A stretch of DNA of 32,583 bases from Selenomonadaceae bacterium (lineage in GTDB: Bacteria > Bacillota > Negativicutes > Selenomonadales > Selenomonadaceae). The translations under genes and the position numbers were made by a program. How positions within the stretch are numbered: position 1 is the stretch's first letter; every line of letters begins with the position of its first letter. The stretch spans positions 1-32,583 of the forward strand of contig JAFRSO010000088.1 of the NCBI GenBank assembly GCA_017427545.1. Reading direction: 5' to 3'. The notes beneath the pieces are model-generated. The model did no database searches, had not been told where the DNA came from, and saw only the letters and a list, made by a program, of their open reading frames with translations. Positions 1 through 6,506 of the stretch are shown piece by piece.

Positions 1-38
1 AAGCCGTACTGAACATTAAACAAAACTTTGCTGTCCAT
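1..38 (-). CDS. Flavin reductase-like protein, N-terminal fragment cut by the window edge
   Basis: An ATG at 38 (minus strand) is preceded by the strong ribosome binding site AGGAGAGGTGA and opens a frame that runs off the left edge. The twelve readable residues, MDSKVLFNVQYG, resemble the N-terminus of the flavin reductase-like (FMN-binding) proteins found beside rubredoxins in anaerobes. Only the start is visible, so the family assignment rests on a very short match and is tentative. The gene points away from the brnT/brnA-like pair, whose terminator lies between them. Confidence 0.4.
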   Translation of the reverse strand, partial: MDSKVLFNVQYG

Positions 39-76
39 TAAAGTCACCTCTCCTAAAAAATTTTCCACATGATAGC

Positions 77-115
77 AAAAAAAATCCTCCGCCGCAAGTT
101 TTTCGACAGAGGATT
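77..115 (-). terminator. Rho-independent terminator of the BrnT/BrnA-like operon
   Basis: On the minus strand a 12-bp stem (83-94 paired with 104-115, including two G-T pairs) with a 9-base loop is followed by a run of eight T. It begins 8 bases after the stop codon of the BrnA-like gene. Confidence 0.8.
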
Positions 116-122
116 ATTTATT

Positions 123-413
123 TCAAATTATTGCTCTTCCGTAAAGTTTACGTTGTTTTTCATGGCGTTCCTGTACATGTTTAGGACAGTATTTATAGTA
201 TTGTTCCCATTGTTCAGGAGTTCTTGGATTAATTTTGAAAAATCTCTTAAATTCTTCATCAGTCGTAGGCGGAATGTCGCTGAAGTCAATATCTTTGTCA
301 TGTTCTTCGTCGCTTATATTTTTTAGCCTTTCAAGTTCAACTTTTGCTATCTCGCGCATCTCTTCATACGTATAAAGCGGTTTCATATCGGGTTTAATTA
401 TAAAACTGCCCAT
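123..413 (-). CDS. BrnA-like antitoxin candidate
   Basis: This 96-residue acidic protein lies directly downstream of the BrnT-like toxin, overlapping it by 20 bases. The start at 413 is chosen because AAGGAGG lies 7-8 bases upstream, inside the end of the toxin gene; an upstream ATG at 443 has no such site. The middle of the protein reads DKDIDFSDIPPTTDEEF, which matches the D-x-DFSDIP-x-x-TDEE motif common in BrnA antitoxins. The C-terminal ribbon-helix-helix DNA-binding segment expected in BrnA is not recognisable; instead there is a basic, Tyr-rich tail. By position and motif it is probably the antitoxin and, as in other brnTA pairs, might repress the operon, but without the usual DNA-binding domain that is uncertain. 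Confidence 0.6.
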   Translation of the reverse strand: MGSFIIKPDMKPLYTYEEMREIAKVELERLKNISDEEHDKDIDFSDIPPTTDEEFKRFFKINPRTPEQWEQYYKYCPKHVQERHEKQRKLYGRAII

Positions 414-693
414 AATAATCCTCCTTTTCTCTTCTGGTAGCATTTCGAGCCGATATAAGCCTCAATTTTTCTCCGCGTTCAGTATATACAACGAATAATA
501 TATTTTCAACCATTCCGATTACTTTTCTGCGTTCCTCGTAGTCGCTGTGCTCTTCATCAAACTCATCAATCCTGTTTTCATCGAGAAAAACTCGCGCCGC
601 AACCTTAAATCTTATTCCGTGCTTTTTAAAATTCAATTCGGCTTTATTGTCGTCCCATTCAACTATCAAATCGCCAATCTCAATTTCGCCCAT
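394..693 (-). CDS. BrnT family toxin (RelE-like ribonuclease)
   Basis: The 99-residue protein has the BrnT pattern: VEWDDNKAELNFKKHG near the N-terminus (residues about 11-26), a central acidic segment ending EEHSDYEERRKVIG, the strand FVVYTERG, and RLISARNATRREKEDY at the C-terminus. BrnT proteins are type II toxins with a RelE-like fold that cleave RNA and block translation, and are neutralised by BrnA. The start at 693 has GGAGAT nearby. Toxin first and antitoxin second, with a short overlap, is the usual brnT-brnA order. A terminator follows the pair and a weak promoter lies upstream, so this is probably a self-contained module. Confidence 0.85.
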   Translation of the reverse strand: MGEIEIGDLIVEWDDNKAELNFKKHGIRFKVAARVFLDENRIDEFDEEHSDYEERRKVIGMVENILFVVYTERGEKLRLISARNATRREKEDYYGQFYN

Positions 694-711
694 AAAATCA
701 TCTCCAAGCGA

Positions 712-740
712 AGGTTATCAGACACCGCGCAAATTGTAAA
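712..740 (-). promoter_or_regulatory. Possible promoter of the BrnT/BrnA-like operon
   Basis: On the minus strand TTTACA (735-740) is separated by 17 bases from TAACCT (712-717), about 20 bases before the toxin start. The -35 is good and the -10 is weak. It is placed correctly for the toxin-antitoxin pair, but no experiment or repressor site is visible. Confidence 0.3.
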
Positions 741-770
741 TGAAATTCCGCCCCGACTGCAGATGAAGCT

Positions 771-1490
771 TTACAAAATCTTCGACAGGAAAGCGCGAGT
801 ACGTTCTTCCTTCGGATTCTCAAAAACTTCTTTGGGATTGCCCTGCTCAACGATATAGCCGCCGTCGACGAATAATAATCGCGTGCCGACTTCGCGGGCA
901 AATCCCATTTCATGCGTCACGATAATCATAGTCATTCCACTTTCGGCGAGGCGTTGCATAACGTCCAAAACTTCGCCGACCATTTCGGGATCAAGAGCTG
1001 ATGTCGGCTCGTCAAAAAGCATGACTTTCGGATTCATGGCAAGTGCGCGGGCGATTGCAACGCGTTGTTGTTGACCGCCGCTTAATTGATTGGGGTAAGC
1101 GTCCGCCTTATCGCCCAAACCTACACGGTCGAGCAAATCTTGAGCCGTCTGTTGAGCGCGGGACTTTTCCATTTTGCGGACTTTGAGCGGGGCAAGCGTG
1201 ATGTTGTCGAGAACGGTCATGTGCGGAAAAAGATTGAACCGCTGAAAAACCATTCCGACTTCTTCGCGGACTTTGTTAATGTTGGCTGTGCTGTCGAGTG
1301 GGATTCCGTCAACTGTGATTGTACCGCCAGTCGGCTCCTCCAAAAAATTTATGCAACGCAGGAGAGTTGACTTGCCCGAACCTGAAGGGCCGATTATAAC
1401 GACGACTTCGCGCTCATCAATATGCAAGTCAATACCTTTGAGGACGTGCAAATCGCCGAAAGATTTTTTTAAGCCTTTAATCTCAATCAT
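771..1490 (-). CDS. glnQ: Polar amino acid ABC transporter ATP-binding protein (GlnQ type)
   Basis: The 239-residue protein is a complete ABC ATPase of the polar amino acid uptake family. It has Walker A GPSGSGKS (residues 34-41), the Q-loop [15 protein letters not shown] typical of GlnQ/HisP, the signature LSGGQQQR, Walker [15 protein letters not shown], and the switch histidine in IIVTHEM. It would energise a membrane permease to import an amino acid such as glutamine or glutamate. No permease or binding protein lies in the window; downstream is the toxin pair and upstream, separated by a heptad-repeat element, the flagellar gene. AAAAGGAT precedes the ATG. The substrate cannot be told from the ATPase alone. 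Confidence 0.9.
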   Translation of the reverse strand: MIEIKGLKKSFGDLHVLKGIDLHIDEREVVVIIGPSGSGKSTLLRCINFLEEPTGGTITVDGIPLDSTANINKVREEVGMVFQRFNLFPHMTVLDNITLAPLKVRKMEKSRAQQTAQDLLDRVGLGDKADAYPNQLSGGQQQRVAIARALAMNPKVMLFDEPTSALDPEMVGEVLDVMQRLAESGMTMIIVTHEMGFAREVGTRLLFVDGGYIVEQGNPKEVFENPKEERTRAFLSKIL

Positions 1491-1506
1491 AATTCAAAAT
1501 CCTTTT

Positions 1507-1568
1507 AGGGAACAGGGATTAGGGAACAGGAAGCAGATTTTAACTCCTAATTCCTAACTCCTAACTAC
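1507..1568. repeat. Heptad-repeat element H1 (two opposed arms)
   Basis: Between glnQ and the flagellar gene lie degenerate 7-base units: AGGGAAC AGGGATT type in 1507-1530 and AACTCCT AATTCCT type in 1542-1568. The two arms are partly complementary, so the transcript could fold. The right arm ends 2 bases before the stop codon of the flagellar gene (1571). Confidence 0.75.
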
Positions 1569-1570
1569 TA

Positions 1571-2575
1571 TCAGCCGTTGAGACTACCGAGGGAATTAAC
1601 CGACTTCTCAAGCATGGCGTCTTGCGTCATGACGGCCTTTGAATTCGCCTCGTACATGCGCTGGTTATGAATCAGCTCAACCATTTCATAGACAATCGCC
1701 GTGTTAGATTTTTCCAACGAACCTTGCAAAAGTTCACCTGACGCGGGGCGCGGTTGCATATCGGGATTCATCAATCGTGCCTGAACATTTTGATCAAGCC
1801 CCTGCATCGGCGGAGGATTGCCCTCGTTGTCGTTCACAAGATAATATAAATTATCGCCCTGCTTTTGAGTGGCAAGACGGTCGCCGAACTCCACGAACTG
1901 AATTTGCGCAAGCGGTTGACGAGCGTCCATGTCGCCGATAGCTTCCCAACGATTTGTAACGGGATTAAGCTGAACCAAATTTCCCGGAACATAAATTACG
2001 CCGTTGCCGGTGATTGAAACTTGCGAGTCGGGAATATTTGCGGGAATACGAATCGGATTGCCTTGCGTGTCGAGAAGATTGTAGCCGCGAATATCCTGCA
2101 GATAGCCTTGACTGTTTTTGAAGAACGCGCCGTTTCGACTGTAGCGGACGCCGTCGGGAGTTTGCAGGGCAAAAAATCCTTCGCCGACAATCGCCAAGTC
2201 GTAAGCGTTGCCGGTTGATTCAAGTGCGCCCTGTCGATAGTCAACGGCAATCTCGTCGATATAATCACCCAAACCGAGTTGACCGATATTCGGACGATAA
2301 AACGGGTCGGCAGTGAAACCTTTAATCTGCGTGACGTCCTCTTTGGAGGTACCGAGTTCAGCCAGCGAATTAAACGGCGGAGTTGCCACGCCCAAAATCC
2401 CGCCCTGATCGAAATCGTTGACGCGTTGAATCAGCATGTTATGAAATTCTTTGTGGACGGTAATGTCCTTTTTATATCCGGTGGTGTCGGCGTTGGCAAG
2501 ATTGTGGGCGATTGTATCGGTGCGTTTCGCCTCGCTGATCATGCCGGTTGCCGCCGTATAAAGTCCACGCCACAT
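1571..2575 (-). CDS. Flagellar hook-basal body rod protein, FlgF/FlgG-like
   Basis: The N-terminus, MWRGLYTAATGM followed by HNLANADTTGYKKD, is the conserved flagellar rod/hook motif, and the C-terminus (VELIHNQRMYEANSKAV, then DAMLEKSVNSLG) is the matching D0 helix of FlgF/FlgG. Such proteins assemble in the periplasm as the axial rod after export by the flagellar type III apparatus. At 334 residues it is clearly longer than typical FlgF or FlgG (about 250-260); the extra length sits after the N-terminal helix (SKEDVTQIKGFTADPFYRPN) and in the middle region. AAAGGAG lies 10 bases before the ATG. No other flagellar gene is in the window, so it is isolated here, perhaps the last gene of a separate unit. 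FlgF is slightly favoured over FlgG. Confidence 0.85.
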   Translation of the reverse strand: MWRGLYTAATGMISEAKRTDTIAHNLANADTTGYKKDITVHKEFHNMLIQRVNDFDQGGILGVATPPFNSLAELGTSKEDVTQIKGFTADPFYRPNIGQLGLGDYIDEIAVDYRQGALESTGNAYDLAIVGEGFFALQTPDGVRYSRNGAFFKNSQGYLQDIRGYNLLDTQGNPIRIPANIPDSQVSITGNGVIYVPGNLVQLNPVTNRWEAIGDMDARQPLAQIQFVEFGDRLATQKQGDNLYYLVNDNEGNPPPMQGLDQNVQARLMNPDMQPRPASGELLQGSLEKSNTAIVYEMVELIHNQRMYEANSKAVMTQDAMLEKSVNSLGSLNG

Positions 2576-2593
2576 TTCAATATCACTCCTTTT

Positions 2594-2655
2594 TAGAAAG
2601 TAGGGAGTAGAAAGTAGATTTTCTCTATTCCCTACTCTCTACTTTCTACTTTCTA
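2594..2655. repeat. Heptad-repeat element H2 (near-perfect hairpin)
   Basis: Nine consecutive 7-base units fill this divergent intergenic region: TAGAAAG TAGGGAG type on the left and TCTCTAC TTTCTAC type on the right. The arms are complementary over about 24 bases with roughly three mismatches. It lies between the starts of the flagellar gene (2575, minus) and pyrF (2730, plus). Confidence 0.85.
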
Positions 2656-2679
2656 GTCCTTTAAAAAGGATTTTAAAGC

Positions 2680-2709
2680 TTTACAAAGAATTTTTCAAGG
2701 AAATATTTT
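2680..2709 (+). promoter_or_regulatory. Weak candidate promoter for pyrF
   Basis: TTTACA (2680-2685) and TATTTT (2704-2709) are separated by 18 bases just upstream of the pyrF ribosome binding site. The -10 is so close to the start that the transcript would have almost no leader, which makes this doubtful. Confidence 0.2.
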
Positions 2710-2729
2710 TGCGGAGGTGTTCAAAAAAA

Positions 2730-3434
2730 ATGGCTGACGAAAGATTGATAGTCGCGCTGGATTTTCACACGTTCGACGACGTGAAAAAATTGGTCAACGA
2801 TTTGGGCGACAGCGTAAAATTTTACAAGGTCGGCATGGAACTTTTTTATTCGGTCGGAGCGGGCGTCGTCGAGTGGCTCAAGTCGCAGGATAAAAAAATT
2901 TTCCTTGACCTCAAGCTTCACGACATCCCCAACACGGTAGCCGGAGGATTGTGTTCGCTGATGAATTTGGGCGCAAATATTTTGAACATACACGCGTCGG
3001 GCGGCTTCACGATGATGAAAACTGCGGCGGAAGCTCTGCACGCTGAATCGGAACGTCGCGGCGTCGAGTGTCCGAAACTAATCGCTGTGACAGTGTTAAC
3101 CAGCGTAAGTCAAGCGGAATGGTGCGGCGCGTTAAAAATTTCTGAACAGGTCGTCGAGTTCGCAAAGCTTGCACAATCGGCGGGGCTTGACGGCGTTGTT
3201 GCGTCACCGCAGGAAGCAAAATTGATTCGCGAGGCTTGCGGAGAAAAATTTTTAATCGTGACACCGGGCATCAGACCTGCGGGAGCTGACATCAATGATC
3301 AGCAAAGAATTTCGACACCGGCAGCGGCACTTCAAAATGGCGCAACTCATTTGGTTATCGGCAGACCGATTCGGGCAGCGGCTAATCCCCGCGACGCGGC
3401 AGAAAAAATTTTGGCTGAAATCGACGGGCTGTAA
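2730..3434 (+). CDS. pyrF: Orotidine 5'-phosphate decarboxylase
   Basis: PyrF decarboxylates OMP to UMP, the last step of pyrimidine synthesis. The 234-residue protein shows LIVALDFHTFDD at the N-terminus (catalytic barrel start), the signature FLDLKLHDIPNTV with the catalytic Asp-Lys-Asp array, VTVLTS, VVASPQEA, and the phosphate-binding end VTPGIRP followed by LVIGRPI. The start is placed at ATG 2730, 11 bases after GGAGGTG; an earlier in-frame TTG at 2709 would lie before that site. The stop is only three bases from the start of the endonuclease-pyrE ORF, so the genes are almost certainly co-transcribed as a pyr operon. Confidence 0.95.
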   Translation: MADERLIVALDFHTFDDVKKLVNDLGDSVKFYKVGMELFYSVGAGVVEWLKSQDKKIFLDLKLHDIPNTVAGGLCSLMNLGANILNIHASGGFTMMKTAAEALHAESERRGVECPKLIAVTVLTSVSQAEWCGALKISEQVVEFAKLAQSAGLDGVVASPQEAKLIREACGEKFLIVTPGIRPAGADINDQQRISTPAAALQNGATHLVIGRPIRAAANPRDAAEKILAEIDGL

Positions 3435-3437
3435 GCT

Positions 3438-4781
3438 ATGGACGAATCTTGGGAAGCAAGCGGCATTTACATGCTGATTTGTCGTGTCAATGGCAAAAGA
3501 TATATCGGTCAATCCAACAATATCAGACGGCGATTGAATGAGCACAGACTCGGAAAAAGTTATTCGCCAGTGATATGTAAAGCCATTGCGAAATATGGCT
3601 GGGACGCCTTCGACAAAACTGTATTGGAATTTTGCCCCGTCGAAGAGCTCGACGACAAAGAAATTTACTATATCGCCGAACTCAAGCCGGAATATAATTT
3701 GTCTAAAGGCAGCGGCGATCCTAGAGGATATACATCTTTAAGTACAATAAAAAAATTACAAAAGCCGATAATTTGCATTGAAACCGGCGAAATTTTTGAC
3801 TCGGTGAACAGTGCCGCCACAAGAGTTGGCATTACTCGTTCCTGCGTTTCAATGGCTTTAAACGGGAAATGTAAAACGGCGGGAGGTTATCGTTGGGACT
3901 ATCTGAACCCCGAAGATAAATTTTCTGAGGAAAGACGCCAAAACTTGGGACGCGCCAATCGCGGCAGAAAGCAAAGTGCGGAACAAGTTAAAAAACGCGC
4001 GGCTCAATTAAGAGGGAAAAATAATCCTCATCTGAATCACTATAAACCGGTATTTTGTGTTGAAACCGGAAGAATTTTTGCTTCGATTAAAATCGCCACA
4101 GAATCTGTCGGCGTTACGCACGGTTGCCTGTCAGGTGTTCTGCACGGGAGAAGAAAGACGGCAGGCGGCTATCATTGGAAATTTGCTAAGGAGGTTTTTT
4201 ACATGACTGAAAAAGAAGTTTACGATTTACTCGTTGAGACGGGCGCGATTATGACGGCTCATTTTCAACTTACGTCGGGGCTCCACAGTCCGCACTACGT
4301 CGAGAAATTCCGCGTGCTGGAACGCCCTGCCTATACTGCAAAACTCTGCCGCGCAATCGCTCAACACTTCAAAGACGCGAATATTGAGACGGTCGTCGGT
4401 CCCGCGACGGGCGGAATTATTTTGGCTCACGAGACCGCACTGTCATTAGGGACGCGTGCAATTTTCACGGAGCGCGTTGACGGCGTGATGACTTTCAGAC
4501 GCGGCTTTACACTTCACGAGGGCGAACGCGTTTTGATTGTCGAGGACGTTGTAACGACTGGCGGATCAGTTCGAGAGGTTATCGACGTTGTGAAAAAATT
4601 CGGCGGCGTACCCGTTGCGGTGAGCATGTTGGTTGACAGGTCGGGCGGCAAAGCTGATTTCGGCGACGTGCCCAATTACGCGCTGTTGCACATGGACGTT
4701 GAGACTTACGAGCCGGAAAATTGTCCGCTGTGCAAGGAAGGTGTCCCGCTGACCAAACGCGGTTCCACGGGCAAAAAGTGA
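3438..4781 (+). CDS. GIY-YIG homing endonuclease with NUMOD repeats, reading in frame into PyrE
   Basis: This open frame of 447 codons joins two unrelated parts. Residues 1-90 are a GIY-YIG nuclease domain: G9-I-Y, R21-Y-I-G24, an arginine-rich helix (R30-R32), Glu75 in the KEIYYI helix and Asn87, matching the catalytic set known from I-TevI-like enzymes. Residues about 107-156 and 201-249 are two copies of a NUMOD1-like DNA-binding repeat, each ending KTAGGY-x-W; between them (163-198) is a NUMOD3-like basic segment. Residues 256-447 are complete orotate phosphoribosyltransferase. There is no stop codon between the parts. No good ribosome binding site precedes ATG 3438, so the first part probably depends on coupling with pyrF. 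Such nucleases are selfish genes that cut and invade an allele lacking them; here it sits between pyrF and pyrE. Whether the fused protein is made is unknown. Confidence 0.85.
   Translation: MDESWEASGIYMLICRVNGKRYIGQSNNIRRRLNEHRLGKSYSPVICKAIAKYGWDAFDKTVLEFCPVEELDDKEIYYIAELKPEYNLSKGSGDPRGYTSLSTIKKLQKPIICIETGEIFDSVNSAATRVGITRSCVSMALNGKCKTAGGYRWDYLNPEDKFSEERRQNLGRANRGRKQSAEQVKKRAAQLRGKNNPHLNHYKPVFCVETGRIFASIKIATESVGVTHGCLSGVLHGRRKTAGGYHWKFAKEVFYMTEKEVYDLLVETGAIMTAHFQLTSGLHSPHYVEKFRVLERPAYTAKLCRAIAQHFKDANIETVVGPATGGIILAHETALSLGTRAIFTERVDGVMTFRRGFTLHEGERVLIVEDVVTTGGSVREVIDVVKKFGGVPVAVSMLVDRSGGKADFGDVPNYALLHMDVETYEPENCPLCKEGVPLTKRGSTGKK
4203..4781 (+). CDS. pyrE: Orotate phosphoribosyltransferase (internal start)
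   Basis: PyrE transfers phosphoribose from PRPP to orotate, the step before PyrF. Starting at ATG 4203 gives a 192-residue protein of normal length beginning MTEKEVYDLLVETGAIM. It shows the substrate segment FQLTSGLHSPHYVE, VVGPATGGIILA, the flexible-loop region ERVDGVMTFRRGF and the PRPP motif VLIVEDVVTTGGSV. AAGGAGG lies 8 bases before this ATG, so independent translation is very likely even though the upstream endonuclease frame runs in without a stop. The C-terminal tail carries a CPLCKEG motif seen in many Firmicute PyrE proteins. Confidence 0.93.
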   Translation: MTEKEVYDLLVETGAIMTAHFQLTSGLHSPHYVEKFRVLERPAYTAKLCRAIAQHFKDANIETVVGPATGGIILAHETALSLGTRAIFTERVDGVMTFRRGFTLHEGERVLIVEDVVTTGGSVREVIDVVKKFGGVPVAVSMLVDRSGGKADFGDVPNYALLHMDVETYEPENCPLCKEGVPLTKRGSTGKK

Positions 4782-4807
4782 TTGGTGGTTGGTGATTAGT
4801 GATTAGA
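4780..4807. repeat. Heptad-repeat element H3 (single arm)
   Basis: Four tandem units, GATTGGT GGTTGGT type turning into GATTAGT type, start inside the pyrE stop codon and end one base before the recN start codon. They therefore occupy the whole intergenic space, including where the recN ribosome binding site should be. Confidence 0.8.
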
Positions 4808-4808
4808 A

Positions 4809-6437
4809 ATGTTAAACAGTTTAAGGGTTGAAAATTTCGCGATAATTGAAAACATCACGGTCGAATTTGGCGACGGCTTGAATATTTTGACGGGCGAGAC
4901 CGGTGCGGGCAAGTCGATTTTAATGGAGGCACTCGGCGCGATTCTCGGCAACAAAATCGGTGCAAGCAAAATTCGCAAGGGCGCAGATTTTTTATACGTC
5001 GCGGCAAAATTTTCTTCGGGCGAGATGATTACGCGGAAAGTTTCTCGGACGGGCAAAAATTCAATCACACTCAACGACAAGCCGATAACTTTGGCGGCGT
5101 TGAAGAAATTGGGCGCGGATTTAGTTGACGTGCACGGGCAGAATAAAAATCTTGAACTCTTGCGTGAGGAAAAAATTTACACGCTCCTTGACGACGAAAA
5201 AATTTCCGATGAGCTGAAAAATTTTCAAGGGCTTTATCGTGAGCTGAATTCAAAGTCGCGTGCGTTGGAGAAAAAATTTTCTGCGCGGACGGAAAATCTT
5301 CAGCGGCTGGAGTTTTTGCGTTGGCAGGAAAAAGAAATTTCGTCCGCCAAACTCAAGCCGAATGAAGATGAATTGATTGACGCGGAGATAAAAAAACTTG
5401 CGCACGCTGAAAAAATTGCCGAATACGTTCAAGACTCAACGCAGCTTTTGAATGACGGCGACGCGGATATTTTGACGGCGTTGGCAAGGGTCGCGAAGAA
5501 TTTAAACGGCGTGGCGCGGTATGATGATAAATTGAATTCGGCGCAGAAACTTTTGGAGGACGCGGAAATTTTCTTGCGTGAGGCTTATGATGAGATTCGG
5601 GATTACGGCGACAGGTTGGATTTTTCGCCGGGACGCTTGGATAAACTTCATGATCGGTCGGACGTAATTTTCAAGCTCAAGCAAAAATACGGCGCGTCAG
5701 TCAATGAAATTTTGCAGCGGCTGGAAAAAATTCGCGGAGACATTGCGGCGGCAGAAAATTTTGATTCGGACGTGGAAGATTTCAAAGCGCAGGTCGCCGA
5801 AATTGAACGTCAAACAAAATCATCGGCGGAAAAAATTTTGGAACTTCGGCGGGCTTCGGCAAAAATTTTGGGCGCGAAGATTGAAACGGAATTGCATAAC
5901 CTCGGCATGACGAAGGCGCAGTTTGAAATTGTCGTGGAGCCGGCAGAAAAATTTTCCAAGTTCGGCGGCGATAAGGCAGAAATTTTATTTTGCGCGAACG
6001 TCGGCGAAGGTAAATTGCCTCTGTCAAAAGTCGTATCGGGCGGCGAATTGTCGAGAATTTCTTTGGCGATAAAAATTGTTTTGGCGGCGGAAAAGCGCGG
6101 CGATTATGATAGGGTAATGGTTTTCGACGAGATAGACACGGGGCTTGGCGGCGTCACTGCAAAAACCGTCGCCGAATTTATTGCAAAAATTTCACGCGGT
6201 CGGCAAGTCCTGTGCATAACTCATCTGCCGCAAATCGCAAGCATGGCGGATGTCCACTTGCAAATTTCAAAAGCCGAAATCAACGGTCGAACGCTGACCG
6301 AAGTTAAGCCTTTCGATGAGGAGGGTCGCGTCAAGGAAATTGCTCGTATGGCGTCGGGGGAAGAGTCGCCCGCCTCAATTAAAAATGCTCGCGAAATGAT
6401 TTTGTCCGCAAAAAGATTTAAGGCAGTAGCGTTTTGA
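4809..6437 (+). CDS. recN: DNA repair protein RecN
   Basis: RecN is an SMC-like ATPase that gathers broken DNA ends during double-strand break repair. The 542-residue protein begins MLNSLRVENFAIIENI, has Walker A TGETGAGKSI (about residues 29-38), the DVHGQNKNLELL motif typical of RecN, long coiled-coil arms (about 150-350), then the signature VVSGGELSRISLA, Walker B VMVFDEIDTGLGG and the switch ITHLPQIA. Length is normal. The ATG follows heptad-repeat units directly; the only Shine-Dalgarno-like bases are GGTGAT inside the repeat, so translation may be weak or coupled to pyrE. An SOS (LexA) box is not obvious upstream, consistent with transcription from the pyr operon. Confidence 0.95.
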   Translation: MLNSLRVENFAIIENITVEFGDGLNILTGETGAGKSILMEALGAILGNKIGASKIRKGADFLYVAAKFSSGEMITRKVSRTGKNSITLNDKPITLAALKKLGADLVDVHGQNKNLELLREEKIYTLLDDEKISDELKNFQGLYRELNSKSRALEKKFSARTENLQRLEFLRWQEKEISSAKLKPNEDELIDAEIKKLAHAEKIAEYVQDSTQLLNDGDADILTALARVAKNLNGVARYDDKLNSAQKLLEDAEIFLREAYDEIRDYGDRLDFSPGRLDKLHDRSDVIFKLKQKYGASVNEILQRLEKIRGDIAAAENFDSDVEDFKAQVAEIERQTKSSAEKILELRRASAKILGAKIETELHNLGMTKAQFEIVVEPAEKFSKFGGDKAEILFCANVGEGKLPLSKVVSGGELSRISLAIKIVLAAEKRGDYDRVMVFDEIDTGLGGVTAKTVAEFIAKISRGRQVLCITHLPQIASMADVHLQISKAEINGRTLTEVKPFDEEGRVKEIARMASGEESPASIKNAREMILSAKRFKAVAF

Positions 6438-6506
6438 TAATTTTTTTGATATAGTTTTAGTCGGTTGTAAATAGCAGAAAAGTTCCGTTCGAGGGGAAGA
6501 AATTTT

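Noticed and set aside
1507..1568. Heptad elements as CRISPR arrays or insertion sequences
   Set aside because: Units are seven bases, degenerate and without spacers; no transposase or target duplication is visible.
6446..6473. TTGATA-16-TAAATA as a promoter for the sensor kinase
   Set aside because: Both boxes are weak and the spacing is short in AT-rich DNA; not better than chance.
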